DNA from: Ruminiclostridium cellulolyticum H10
Lineage (GTDB): Bacteria; Bacillota; Clostridia; Acetivibrionales; DSM-1351
Length of the DNA stretch: 64,000 bases
Reading direction: 5' to 3'
Assembly: GCF_000022065.1 (NCBI RefSeq)
Contig: NC_011898.1
Coordinates: 186,001-250,000, forward strand
The position numbers were made by a program, and so were the translations under genes. Shown one piece after another: positions 8,789-17,707 of this stretch (the first letter of the stretch is position 1; every line of letters begins with the position of its first letter). Under the pieces are notes generated by a model. The model saw only the letters and a program-made list of their open reading frames with translations, was not told the origin of the DNA and did not search any database.

Positions 8789-10132
8789 ATGGGAAATGCA
8801 TATGAGCGACAGTATCATATATTTAAGACAATGGATAATAATTGGGAAAACCCCAGCGGATTTATAAAAGTGGAAATCAACGACGATAATACTCGTTTTC
8901 AGCTTTCTTTGAATAATTTATCCGACAATAAGGATTCAACCTATAGCTTGTACGGTATACAAAAAGATAATAGTACATTGGAATATACAGACATATGCCG
9001 TATACTGCCTGTTAACGGCAGGGTTGATATAAAAACAAATTTTTCTTCTGATGAGATAGGCTCAAACAAGCTTAACGTGCATGATATAAATATTTTTGCA
9101 GTAATATACCGCAGTACGGATAAGTCTTCGGGTACGGTAAAGTGCCCCTTGGTAGCATACGCAAAAGGTGAACAGGTGTGGAAAGGAGAATTTGAAAGAG
9201 TTCTTGAGCAGCCCTCTTTGAAAATTGAAGCTTCTGCTGCTGCAATAGACGCCGATGACACTGCGGAAATTCCTGTAGCAATACAAAATGAAAAAAACGA
9301 CGAACCTGAAACAGAGGATATTAACATACAGTCTTGGACTGTTCTTGATGATGAATATAGCAAAAATCCGATTGAACTGCTCGAATCCGAAGGTACAGAG
9401 CGGGAACAGGAGAACATAGAAACATATGTTTCAGAAGAGGTGTCAGGACAGGAGAACATAGAATCATATGTTTCTGAAGAGGTGTCAGGACAGGAAACAG
9501 ACATCTCAGACCTGTCAAGTAAATTTCAGGGTGACTTATCAAGTGTGTATCAAGATTCGTTTGAGGGAGAAATGGAGGAAAACGATGAAAGCGGAGATAA
9601 TTCACAGGAAACGGGAGAAGTACAGGATGTTTGGAAAAAGATTCAGGATGATTTTAATGATATATCTTCAATAAGAATAGATGAATCTGCAAATATGGAT
9701 AAGTCCGAAACAGACATAGAACATCCTTTAAACATACAGCTTTTAAAACAGGAGCTTGACAATAGCTTCGAGGAGTTTAACCCGTTCAAGACCAGAAACA
9801 GAAGCTATAAATGGTGGAAGATAAACAGTCCCGGATTTCTAAACAACATTCTTTTCAGGAATAATATTAAGACATATCTTTTGTTTAATCCAAAGGTAAT
9901 GCTTGCCCATTATAAATACAGGTATATTATCCTTGGGCTAAGAAACAACAGGCAGCCACAAAGAGAAAGGCTCATTTGCGGTATCCCCGGAGTTTACAAC
10001 ATAGATGATAATCCCTTTGGCAGTGAGGGCAGCTGGGTACAAATGGAGGGATACAGACCCAAATACGGAGCGTTCGGATATTGGATTGTAACGCTTGATC
10101 CAAGAACAGGCAAAATATCAAAAATGAAATAA
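8789..10132 (+). CDS. Clostridial protein of unknown function with acidic repeat linker
   Basis: 447 residues with no signal peptide. The N-terminal ~140 residues look like a beta-rich domain (FIKVEINDDNTRFQLSLNNL, YSLYGIQK, RVDIKTNF, INIFAVIYRS). Residues about 150-325 are acidic and low-complexity, with a tandem 14-residue repeat. The C-terminal ~120 residues form a second domain rich in aromatics (YKWWKINSPGFL, YRYIILGLR, YGAFGYWIVTLDP). I cannot name either domain; the two-domain-plus-linker plan recurs in clostridia as far as I recall. A good ribosome site (AAAGGAG) lies 10 nt before the ATG. A hemerythrin gene follows after 74 nt with no terminator between. Confidence 0.75.
   Translation: MGNAYERQYHIFKTMDNNWENPSGFIKVEINDDNTRFQLSLNNLSDNKDSTYSLYGIQKDNSTLEYTDICRILPVNGRVDIKTNFSSDEIGSNKLNVHDINIFAVIYRSTDKSSGTVKCPLVAYAKGEQVWKGEFERVLEQPSLKIEASAAAIDADDTAEIPVAIQNEKNDEPETEDINIQSWTVLDDEYSKNPIELLESEGTEREQENIETYVSEEVSGQENIESYVSEEVSGQETDISDLSSKFQGDLSSVYQDSFEGEMEENDESGDNSQETGEVQDVWKKIQDDFNDISSIRIDESANMDKSETDIEHPLNIQLLKQELDNSFEEFNPFKTRNRSYKWWKINSPGFLNNILFRNNIKTYLLFNPKVMLAHYKYRYIILGLRNNRQPQRERLICGIPGVYNIDDNPFGSEGSWVQMEGYRPKYGAFGYWIVTLDPRTGKISKMK
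9407..9490 (+). repeat. Two tandem 42-bp units within the coding region
   Basis: Units 9407-9448 and 9449-9490 differ at only a few positions and encode ENIE(T/S)YVSEEVSGQ twice, with a partial third start (CAGGA) after 9490. This is an in-frame tandem duplication in the acidic linker. Confidence 0.9.
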
Positions 10133-10206
10133 AAATCATTGTTTTGGACCGATTCAGGCCGGGTATATATTGAACATACAAATTTTGATATATTGGAGGC
10201 GGGAAA

Positions 10207-10605
10207 ATGGCTATAAAATGGAGAGACAGCCTGGCTATAGGTATAACAGAAATAGATGATCAGCACAAAAAACTTTTTGAAGCTATAGATAAGCTGTTTA
10301 CAGCATGTGTACAGGGAAAAGGAAAAGAGGAAGTGGTTAACACTATTAAATTTTTGGAGGACTATACCATAGTGCACTTCAATGATGAACAGGAAATGCA
10401 TAAAAAGTACAACTACCCTGAACGGGATGCTCATAGAAAAATACATGATAATTTTCTTAATAGCTTCAGTAAACTCAAGGAGCAGTTTGAACAGGAAGGT
10501 GCCGGGCCGCTTTTTATTTCTACAATAAACAAACAGGTTGTTGATTGGCTAATACAGCATATAGGTAAAGCAGATAAGGCTTTTGCGGCGTATGTTAAGG
10601 GTTAA
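10207..10605 (+). CDS. Bacteriohemerythrin
   Basis: 132-residue oxygen-binding or oxygen-sensing di-iron protein. All expected ligands are visible: H20 (DDQHKK), H57 and E61 (HFNDE), H76 and H80 (HRKIH), and H118 and D123 (HIGKAD). Length and the opening KWRDSLAIGITEIDDQH are typical of single-domain bacteriohemerythrins. In an anaerobe it may scavenge or store oxygen. The ribosome site TTGGAGG is 7 nt before the ATG. It is either co-transcribed with the preceding unknown gene or has an unseen promoter. Confidence 0.95.
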   Translation: MAIKWRDSLAIGITEIDDQHKKLFEAIDKLFTACVQGKGKEEVVNTIKFLEDYTIVHFNDEQEMHKKYNYPERDAHRKIHDNFLNSFSKLKEQFEQEGAGPLFISTINKQVVDWLIQHIGKADKAFAAYVKG

Positions 10606-10661
10606 AAATGGTAAATATACCTAGTAATTCAACAAATTCTCAAATTTGCATAAGAATTTAT

Positions 10662-10691
10662 TTGCCGAATTATGGTGCTATATAGTATAAT
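10662..10691 (+). promoter_or_regulatory. Sigma-A promoter of zapA
   Basis: TTGCCG (10662-10667), 18-nt spacer, TATAAT (10686-10691). AAGGAG and the zapA start follow about 25-40 nt downstream. Confidence 0.7.
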
Positions 10692-10729
10692 TAAGGGTGA
10701 GGTTAACAATTTTAAGGAGCTGATATCCC

Positions 10730-11167
10730 TTGACTGCAAAAAATAAGGTTGTTATACGTATAGCCGGCAAGGATTATACTCTGGTTGGAAGTGAACCTGA
10801 CGAATACATACACAAAGTTGGCCTTTATATTGATAAGAAGATGAATGAGATAATGCTCCGCAACAGCAGACTTAGCACGTCTTTTGCTGCTGTACTTACC
10901 GCAATCAATGTAGCGGACGATTATTTTAAATCAAAAGCTGAGGAGATTTCACTTGGAAAAGAAAAAGACGAGCTTGTCAATGAAACGGAAAAGCTAAAGT
11001 GTGAAATTGAACAGCTGAGGGAGCAAAATGAAGAGTTGGTTGCAAAAAATACATCTTTGCAGGTTGAATTGGCAAAGAGAGAGGCCGAACTTGGTGAAGT
11101 AAGAAATTCCATAAGCAAGGATAACCGGGTGATAGCTCAGAAAAGCCTTGCCGGATATGACATCTAA
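10730..11167 (+). CDS. zapA: Cell division protein ZapA
   Basis: ZapA bundles FtsZ filaments at the division ring. The N-terminal ~75 residues carry the family fold (VVIRIAGKDYTLVGSEPDEYIHKV, then ALTAINVADDYFK-type helix). Residues 75-130 form a long coiled coil of Glu, Lys and Leu. The 145 residues exceed short ZapA proteins (~90-100) but fit clostridial forms with extended coils. TTG start with AAGGAG 10 nt upstream. zapA beside a U32 peptidase is common in Firmicutes and holds here, with one gene between. Confidence 0.9.
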   Translation: MTAKNKVVIRIAGKDYTLVGSEPDEYIHKVGLYIDKKMNEIMLRNSRLSTSFAAVLTAINVADDYFKSKAEEISLGKEKDELVNETEKLKCEIEQLREQNEELVAKNTSLQVELAKREAELGEVRNSISKDNRVIAQKSLAGYDI

Positions 11168-11187
11168 AAATATTCTGACTAATTACA

Positions 11188-11221
11188 AGCTGGAGGAAAT
11201 ATTAATTTCTCTGGCTTTTTT
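11188..11221 (+). terminator. Terminator-like hairpin after zapA
   Basis: About 11 base pairs with several G-T wobbles (AGCTGGAGG with CTCTGGCT region) followed by six Ts. Confidence 0.6.
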
Positions 11222-11309
11222 AATGAGAAAAATCCTTTTTTGCAGGAAGGGTAAAGTGGGGTAAAGTATTATATAATATATATAATGAAAAATCTTTAAG
11301 GAGAAGGCC

Positions 11310-12203
11310 ATGAAAGTTATTTTTACATTTTTAGACGGAGTGGGAATAGGTGAAAAAGATAGGATGGCAAATCCTGTGTATGCTACTGAACAACAGATAC
11401 TTGCCCAACTTATTGATAATGCCAAATTTCAGGCCGATGCGTCAATGGGTGTGGACGGTCTTCCGCAAAGTGCAACGGGACAGACCACAATATTCACTGG
11501 GGTAAATGCTCCCAAGATATTGAACAGGCATTTGAGTGGACAACCCACCATTTCTCTTAAAAAGGTAATATATAAATCAAATATGTTCAGTGAACTTATA
11601 AAAAGAGGTTTTAATGTTACAAGTTCAAATGTTTACAAGGATGAGTACCTGAAAAATATGCTTAACTCAAAGGACAGAAAGAATCGGCCTTCTGTAACCT
11701 CTGTCATGTGTATGGCATCCGGGATTGATTTCAGGACATTGAGTGAATTCATTAATGGCGACGGCGTATACCATGATATTACAGGAGATATACTAAAGGA
11801 GTCGGGTTGCCGGATTGAAACCGTTACACCACAGAAGGCGGCACAAAACCTTTACAAACTTAGCCGAAACTATGATTTTACATTGTACGAGCACTTTCTA
11901 ACGGATATACAGGGCCATAAAGCGGATTTTTATGAAGCGGCAAAATTAATAGACAGACTGGACAGCTTCCTTGATGAATTAATAAAGCAGATGGATTTTG
12001 AAGAAGATGTACTTATTATTACCAGCGATCATGGGAATATAGAGGATATAAGTATTCATACACATACAATGAACAAGGTACCTGTTATAGTATTGGGTAA
12101 AAAAGCGGAAAAAGTAAAGACAGAGATACATTCATTGATAGACATAATGCCGTTTGTGCTTGAATTATTTTCAGGGAATAGACGCGGAAGTGAAGTAACT
12201 TAA
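11310..12203 (+). CDS. Alkaline-phosphatase-superfamily metalloenzyme (phosphopentomutase/phosphoglycerate-mutase-like)
   Basis: 297 residues. The metal-site start FTFLDGVGIGEKD, the nucleophile region GLPQSATGQTT (Thr/Ser after GQ) near 48-58, and the C-terminal metal motif ITSDHGNIED followed by HTHTMNKVPV mark the two-metal binuclear fold. It lacks the large cap domain of full phosphoglycerate mutases. The substrate is unknown. AAGGAG lies 8 nt before the ATG, and a U32 peptidase gene follows after 21 nt, probably in one operon. Confidence 0.82.
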   Translation: MKVIFTFLDGVGIGEKDRMANPVYATEQQILAQLIDNAKFQADASMGVDGLPQSATGQTTIFTGVNAPKILNRHLSGQPTISLKKVIYKSNMFSELIKRGFNVTSSNVYKDEYLKNMLNSKDRKNRPSVTSVMCMASGIDFRTLSEFINGDGVYHDITGDILKESGCRIETVTPQKAAQNLYKLSRNYDFTLYEHFLTDIQGHKADFYEAAKLIDRLDSFLDELIKQMDFEEDVLIITSDHGNIEDISIHTHTMNKVPVIVLGKKAEKVKTEIHSLIDIMPFVLELFSGNRRGSEVT

Positions 12204-12224
12204 AGGATATTTGGAGGTAGCAGG

Positions 12225-14732
12225 TTGGCAAAAAAAATAGAATTATTGGCACCGGCGGGGACATATGATGCCTTTTTGGCTGCAATAGAAAATGGGGCGG
12301 ATGCGGTATATCTTGGAGGAAAACTGCTTAATGCCAGACAGTTTGCAGGAAATTTTGATGATGACCAGCTGGAACGGGCATTGGATTACGCTCACACCAG
12401 AGATGCCAGTGTGTTTCTTACTATGAACACTCTGGTTTTGGATTCCGAAATGCAGGAGGCGGTAGAATATGTCGCTAAGGCATATGAAAATGGAGTAGAT
12501 GCCTTTATAGTACAGGATTTAGGTTTAGCTGCCAATTTAAAAAAACTCATTCCGGGAATTACACTACATGCCAGTACACAAATGACAGTATACAGTACCG
12601 AAGGTATAAATGCTTTAGATTCACTGGGATTTGGAAGAACAGTACTGGCCAGGGAGCTGAATCTCGAGGAAATAAAGAAAATTTGCAGACAAACTCCTCT
12701 TGAAATAGAAGTTTTTGTACATGGTGCTTTGTGTATATGTGTTTCGGGACAATGCTATATGAGCAGTATGATTGGAGGAAGGAGCGGAAACCGCGGGAAA
12801 TGTGCTCAGCCATGCAGACTGCCATATTCCATAAAGAGAGACAGCAGTGAATTTGACAGCGGATATCTTATTAGTCCTAAAGATATATGCTATATAGACC
12901 ATTTGTCTGACCTTATTGATGCGGGGGTAACCTCTCTAAAGATAGAAGGACGAATGAAAAGTCCTGAATATGTGGCCACGGTAGTTGGCACGTACAGGAA
13001 ATATCTTGACTTAATTTATGAGAAAAGAGACTTGTCCCCCAGCATATCAAGTAGACATAAAGTAGAACAGGAGGATAGGCACAAACTGCTTCAAAGTTTT
13101 AATAGAGGCGGATTTTCTAAGGGTTACCTTTTAGGAAAAACTGGCCCGGAGATGATGGCTTATGAAAAACCTAAAAACTGGGGAACACCTTTGGGAAATG
13201 TGGTTTCGCAGGACAGAAACACTAATTCCGTTCTGATAAAGCTTGAAAATACACTGGGAATGGGTGACGGAATTGAAATATGGTCCGGCAGTAAGTTTCA
13301 GGAAAGTCCGGGCGGTATAATTACAAAAATTGTAAAAGATAAGAAATTAGTAAGGAAGGCACATAAAGGTGATACTGTATGGGTTTCAGTTATAAAGGGA
13401 AAGGTTCAGAAGGGAAGCAGGGTCTATAAGACCTCTGATAAAGAAATGCTGGAACAGGCGGCTGCAACCTATTCAAAGGCAGGTAGAAAATCACCAATAA
13501 AAGCAAGCTTCACCATGAAATACGGACAAGTACCGGCATTAACTTTACAAGATGCATATGGAAACATTGTTTCAGCAGTAGGAGAGCAATTTCCTCAAAA
13601 GGCTATAAATAAGCCTTTAACAAAGGATCGAATTCTTGAACAATTGAAAAAGATGGGTTCAACACCTTTTAATATAGCGGAGATTACCCTTGACCTTGAT
13701 GAGGGTGCAGTGATTCCAATAAGTGAGCTTAATAATATAAGAAGAAGTGCAGGTGAACAACTGGAACAAAAAAGAATATTGTCCCTTAAAAAAGAATCAG
13801 TGAACTTTGATAAAAGAACATTTAAATCAATTTCATATTTCCCGGGAAATGTTCAAAAAATAAATATAGATACAAAAATAGCTGCAATGTTTTATGATTA
13901 TCCTGACGGAATGGACTTTGGGGACTTGGACGTTGACAGAGTGTATCTACCGTTTACGGAAATAATGGGAAATGAAGGACTTCTGCGGGCAAAACACATT
14001 CATGAGACAGGCAGGGAATTATATGCCTATATCCCGGCTGTTATAAGGGGACATTACACAGACATACTGAAAAAAAATCTAAAAAATGTTTCCCAGACCG
14101 TAGACGGGTTTCTGGCGGGGAGTCCTGCTGTTTTTGAAATAATACGGGAAAAGTTGGGTAACAGTGTGCCAGTAGTCGGTGACTATACTATAAATATAAT
14201 TAACAGTTATTCTTTGAATAAGTTAAAAGAGCTGGGATTCACCGGAGGAACTCTCTCTTGTGAATTGAATCTGTCTCAGATAACTGAACTGAAATATCCT
14301 GCGGATTTTGATACTGAACTTGTGATCTACGGTAAAATCCCGGTTATGACCAGCGAATACTGTCCTATAGGCGGAAGTGTGGGAAAATGTGAACCCAGAA
14401 AGTGCGGCAAGCTTTGTAAAAAAGGGGTTTACAGGCTAAGTGACAGAAAGGGTGTTGAATTTATTGTAAAAAGTGATTGCATTGACTGCCGCAGCACAAT
14501 ATTCAATTCCAATGTACTATTTGCTCCTGAGCTTTCAGAACAGATAAGCAGGACTGGTGTTAACTATTTCAGGTTGAGTTTTGTAGACGAAGGTAAAAAA
14601 GATATTCATAATATATGTGCTTTATATAGAAGTTTGCTTGAGCATAAAAAAACAGAACCTGATATGGAAAAGCTGATTGAAAGGGTTAAAGCATCAGGGT
14701 TTACAAAAGGGCATTTGCAAAAGGGAATATAA
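12225..14732 (+). CDS. Peptidase U32 family protein with DUF3656 domain (RlhA-like)
   Basis: 835 residues, the length of long U32 proteins. The N-terminus KIELLAPAGTYDAFLAAI and the signature EVFVHGALCICVSGQCYMSS followed by GNRGKCAQPCRLPY carry the conserved cysteines. Residues about 375-500 match DUF3656, and the C-terminal third has further cysteines (EYCPIGG, CEPRKCGKLCKKG, CIDCRS) that may bind a cluster. The E. coli relative RlhA makes 5-hydroxycytidine in 23S rRNA; other members act as collagenases or in tRNA and ubiquinone hydroxylation. The exact role here is inferred. TTG start with GGAGG 9 nt upstream. Confidence 0.87.
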   Translation: MAKKIELLAPAGTYDAFLAAIENGADAVYLGGKLLNARQFAGNFDDDQLERALDYAHTRDASVFLTMNTLVLDSEMQEAVEYVAKAYENGVDAFIVQDLGLAANLKKLIPGITLHASTQMTVYSTEGINALDSLGFGRTVLARELNLEEIKKICRQTPLEIEVFVHGALCICVSGQCYMSSMIGGRSGNRGKCAQPCRLPYSIKRDSSEFDSGYLISPKDICYIDHLSDLIDAGVTSLKIEGRMKSPEYVATVVGTYRKYLDLIYEKRDLSPSISSRHKVEQEDRHKLLQSFNRGGFSKGYLLGKTGPEMMAYEKPKNWGTPLGNVVSQDRNTNSVLIKLENTLGMGDGIEIWSGSKFQESPGGIITKIVKDKKLVRKAHKGDTVWVSVIKGKVQKGSRVYKTSDKEMLEQAAATYSKAGRKSPIKASFTMKYGQVPALTLQDAYGNIVSAVGEQFPQKAINKPLTKDRILEQLKKMGSTPFNIAEITLDLDEGAVIPISELNNIRRSAGEQLEQKRILSLKKESVNFDKRTFKSISYFPGNVQKINIDTKIAAMFYDYPDGMDFGDLDVDRVYLPFTEIMGNEGLLRAKHIHETGRELYAYIPAVIRGHYTDILKKNLKNVSQTVDGFLAGSPAVFEIIREKLGNSVPVVGDYTINIINSYSLNKLKELGFTGGTLSCELNLSQITELKYPADFDTELVIYGKIPVMTSEYCPIGGSVGKCEPRKCGKLCKKGVYRLSDRKGVEFIVKSDCIDCRSTIFNSNVLFAPELSEQISRTGVNYFRLSFVDEGKKDIHNICALYRSLLEHKKTEPDMEKLIERVKASGFTKGHLQKGI

Positions 14733-14769
14733 ATTGTTTGATTTAGTTTACATAATAGGAGGAGTTTGA

Positions 14770-15273
14770 ATGTCTGTAGAGATATTTTTAGAGATATGTA
14801 GGAAGGATACTGTCTTACCAAAGTATGCTAATCCGGGAGATGCAGGAATGGACGTTTATGCAGCGGAAAGTGTAATGATTGCACCCGGTGAAACAGTTGT
14901 TGTACCGACTGGATTAAAGGTGGCAATACCTGAAGGTTATGAAATACAGGTAAGGCCCCGAAGCGGGATATCCTTCAAAACACCATTAAGAGTTCCCAAT
15001 TCACCGGGTACTATTGACAGCGGCTACAGGGACGAGTTAGGCATAATTATTTCAAACAGCTCGGATATAGATGTTCCCGACAACAGGGAAACACCTTATA
15101 CACTGGAGGAAAAAGAAAATCGTAAGGGAACATATATCATAAGAAAAGGTGATAGGATTGCTCAGATAGTTTTGCAGGTTGTACCTAAGATGAAATTTAC
15201 CGTTGTTGATTCCGTCAGGGAAATAGGCAGTGACAGGGGCGGAGGATTCGGTTCTACAGGTGTTGCAAGGTAG
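14770..15273 (+). CDS. dut: dUTP diphosphatase
   Basis: Hydrolyses dUTP to dUMP and diphosphate, keeping uracil out of DNA and supplying dTMP synthesis. All five trimeric-dUTPase motifs are visible: AGMDVYA, RPRSGI, NSPGTIDSGYRDELG, KGDRIAQIVL, and the C-terminal RGGGFGSTG. It has 167 residues, slightly long because of an insertion (about 100-120, PDNRETPYTLEEKENRKGTY) before motif 4. TAGGAGG precedes the ATG. It sits between the U32 gene and hflX in the same orientation. Confidence 0.96.
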   Translation: MSVEIFLEICRKDTVLPKYANPGDAGMDVYAAESVMIAPGETVVVPTGLKVAIPEGYEIQVRPRSGISFKTPLRVPNSPGTIDSGYRDELGIIISNSSDIDVPDNRETPYTLEEKENRKGTYIIRKGDRIAQIVLQVVPKMKFTVVDSVREIGSDRGGGFGSTGVAR

Positions 15274-15302
15274 GCTTTATATAATGAAAGGAGGCTGATT
15301 TT

Positions 15303-17093
15303 ATTAAAGTAAATGGTAATATTCAATCAATAAAGGATAAGGTTCTTCAAGAATTGGAAGACTTATACGATAAAAAATACGGTTCGCGGGATTTGGTCCC
15401 CGAGGAACTTGCCCTAACTATTACAAGAATATCAGCAGAGATAAACCGAGAAATATCTGTGCTTCTTAATAGAAGAGGTGTTGTGGTTGACATAAGTATA
15501 GGTGACAGCGGAACTGTCACTCTTCCTCAAGTAGACGGAAGGCGTGGAACAGCAAGGCTTTCGGCAATAAGGTGTATTCATACGCACCCTAATGGAAGCG
15601 GGATGTTGTCACAGGTAGACGCAAGCACACTCCAAAAGCTCAGATTGGACGCCATGATAGCTGTAGGTATTACAGACGGACAGCCATCGGATATTTATGC
15701 GGGCTGCCTTAATCATGAGGAGGGCGTTGACATTTATGGCCCATTTGAGATAAGAGATACCCGTCTCAACTATATCTACAGAATAATAGAAGAATTGGAT
15801 GCCTCGGCAAAGAACGAAATTTATGAAAATGAAGAAGAAGCAGAGACTGCAATACTTGTGAGTTTGGAAACTTCTCAAAGCAGATTGGAGAATATAACCT
15901 CAAGAGATGCCCAAGAATCACTTGAGGAGCTTGAGGAACTGGCAAAGACCGCAGGAGCCGTGGTTGTGGACAAGGTATTACAGAAAAAGCAAACTGAGGA
16001 TTCTGCGTACTACATCGGAAAGGGAAAAATAGAGGAACTTTCTTTGATGTGTCAGGCAAGAGATGTTCAGCTTCTTATTTTTGATGATGAACTTTCTGGG
16101 GCTCAGATAAGGAATATTGAGGAGATGACAAAGGTAAGGGTAATTGACAGAACAACCCTTATACTTGATATATTCGCACAAAGAGCTGTTTCGAAGGAAG
16201 GAAAGCTTCAGGTAGAGCTGGCACAGCTTAAATACAAGCTTCCAAGACTTGTAGGGATGGGAACGGAGCTTTCGAGACTTGGTGGAGGTATAGGAACCCG
16301 GGGACCCGGAGAAAAAAAGCTAGAGGTAGACAGAAGGCATATACGTAGGAGAATAACAGGTCTTGAGCAGGAATTGAAACACCTGGAGAAGAGAAGGCAG
16401 TTTCTGCGCAGCAACAGAACCAGCAATAATACTCCGGTGGTAGCAATTGTGGGTTATACAAATGCCGGGAAATCAACACTATTAAACAGGTTTTGTGGTT
16501 CCTCGGTGTTTGTTGAAGATAAGCTTTTTGCAACTCTTGACCCGTCTGCCAGACAGCTTACACTGTCCGACGGAAGGGAGGCAGTTCTCATTGATACGGT
16601 TGGTTTTATAAGGAAGCTGCCTCATGATTTGATTGAGGCTTTTAAATCCACACTGGAAGAGGCAGTTCATGCAGATATGCTTTTGCACGTAGTAGATGCC
16701 TCAAATGAGAATGTTTCAATGCAAATATCCGTAGTGGAAAAATTGCTTGAAGAGCTGGGTGCTTCCACGAAAAGAACCATATTGGTGCTAAACAAGCAGG
16801 ATTTAGTTCAGGAAGACAGGAGAATAAGCTCTGTAGGTTATTCTGCGGTTTGTGAGATATCAGCTGTTACAGGATATGGTATAGAACAGCTGTTGGAAAA
16901 GATAACGGAAGGTTTTATGCATCAGCTAAAGGAGGTACAGCTTCTTGTACCTTACAATGATGGGTGGGTTATGCCGTATATCTACAAAAATGGCCGGATA
17001 ATTGACCAAGAATATGAGGAAGGAGGGATTAAGGTAAAGGCACTGGTTAAGGTGGAAAAAGTTAGCAGACTTACTGATTTTATGGTTGTATAA
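15303..17093 (+). CDS. hflX: GTPase HflX with N-terminal JAMM-like domain
   Basis: Ribosome-associated GTPase; HflX splits stalled 70S ribosomes under stress. The core is complete: the HflX domain with AGAVVVDKV, YYIGKGK and GGGIGTRGPGEKKLE, then the G domain with P-loop GYTNAGKS (367-374 counting from TTG 15354), DTVGFI and NKQD. The N-terminal ~150 residues are extra. They contain E33, H76, H78, S86 and D89 arranged as in JAMM/MPN metalloproteases (HTHPNGS followed by LSQVD). The strong AAAGGAGG at 15287-15294 sits 8 nt before an in-frame ATT at 15303 giving IKVNGNIQSIKD; the first standard start (TTG 15354) has only a weak site. ATT initiation is therefore plausible but unproved. Confidence 0.85.
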   Translation: MKVNGNIQSIKDKVLQELEDLYDKKYGSRDLVPEELALTITRISAEINREISVLLNRRGVVVDISIGDSGTVTLPQVDGRRGTARLSAIRCIHTHPNGSGMLSQVDASTLQKLRLDAMIAVGITDGQPSDIYAGCLNHEEGVDIYGPFEIRDTRLNYIYRIIEELDASAKNEIYENEEEAETAILVSLETSQSRLENITSRDAQESLEELEELAKTAGAVVVDKVLQKKQTEDSAYYIGKGKIEELSLMCQARDVQLLIFDDELSGAQIRNIEEMTKVRVIDRTTLILDIFAQRAVSKEGKLQVELAQLKYKLPRLVGMGTELSRLGGGIGTRGPGEKKLEVDRRHIRRRITGLEQELKHLEKRRQFLRSNRTSNNTPVVAIVGYTNAGKSTLLNRFCGSSVFVEDKLFATLDPSARQLTLSDGREAVLIDTVGFIRKLPHDLIEAFKSTLEEAVHADMLLHVVDASNENVSMQISVVEKLLEELGASTKRTILVLNKQDLVQEDRRISSVGYSAVCEISAVTGYGIEQLLEKITEGFMHQLKEVQLLVPYNDGWVMPYIYKNGRIIDQEYEEGGIKVKALVKVEKVSRLTDFMVV

Positions 17094-17168
17094 ATCCACC
17101 AGTTAGAGTATTATAATATTAACAGACAACTAAATAAAACTAAATTCTATCAGAAAGGGGTTTTGATT

Positions 17169-17582
17169 ATGCTTGTTAGAAACTGTGCAGGTGGAGTGGT
17201 CTTTTCTGGAGATAAAGTGTTTCTATTAAAAAATGAGAAGGATGAATGGGTACTTCCAAAGGGGGTAATAAGGAGTGGTGATTATCCCGATGAGGTAGCC
17301 AAAAGGAGAGTAAAGGAAGAAACGGGAATTGATGCCGAAATTGTTTTAGCAGCAGGCAATACCAATTATGAATTTTTCTCTGTAACACGTCAACGTCCAG
17401 TTTGTAATAAGATTACCTGGTATGTAATGAAATCCCTTAATGATAATTTTGAAATAAATAAAGGTGAGAATTTTAGTGAAGGCAGATATTTTTCCATTGA
17501 TGAGGCTTTGGAGAAGATTACTTACAGCCAAGACAGGGCACTTATAAATTTGTCTTACGCGAAATATAAACAGCTGGCTTAA
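17169..17582 (+). CDS. Nudix hydrolase family protein with variant Nudix box
   Basis: 137-residue single-domain Nudix protein, which would hydrolyse a nucleoside diphosphate linked to another group. The Nudix box reads GVIRSGDYPDEVAKRRVKEETGI: the consensus Glu after the first five residues is Asp, and the REUxEE core is RRVKEE, with the first catalytic Glu replaced by Arg. ATG 17169 is preferred over TTG 17163 because AAAGGGG lies 9 nt upstream. Substrate unknown; it may have reduced activity. It is followed by its own terminator. Confidence 0.82.
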   Translation: MLVRNCAGGVVFSGDKVFLLKNEKDEWVLPKGVIRSGDYPDEVAKRRVKEETGIDAEIVLAAGNTNYEFFSVTRQRPVCNKITWYVMKSLNDNFEINKGENFSEGRYFSIDEALEKITYSQDRALINLSYAKYKQLA

Positions 17583-17616
17583 CAATAAGTTTTAAGTAGT
17601 ATAATGCAATAAGTAT

Positions 17617-17648
17617 CAGCACTCCCGGTGTTTGGGAGTGCTGTTTTT
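17617..17648 (+). terminator. Rho-independent terminator
   Basis: Perfect 10-bp stem CAGCACTCCC with GGGAGTGCTG, 7-nt loop, then a T run. Confidence 0.93.
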
Positions 17649-17707
17649 AGATATGGGATAAATATAAAGGAAATAGTTGAAGAAATAATTGTAGCCGGGA
17701 GGTTAAC

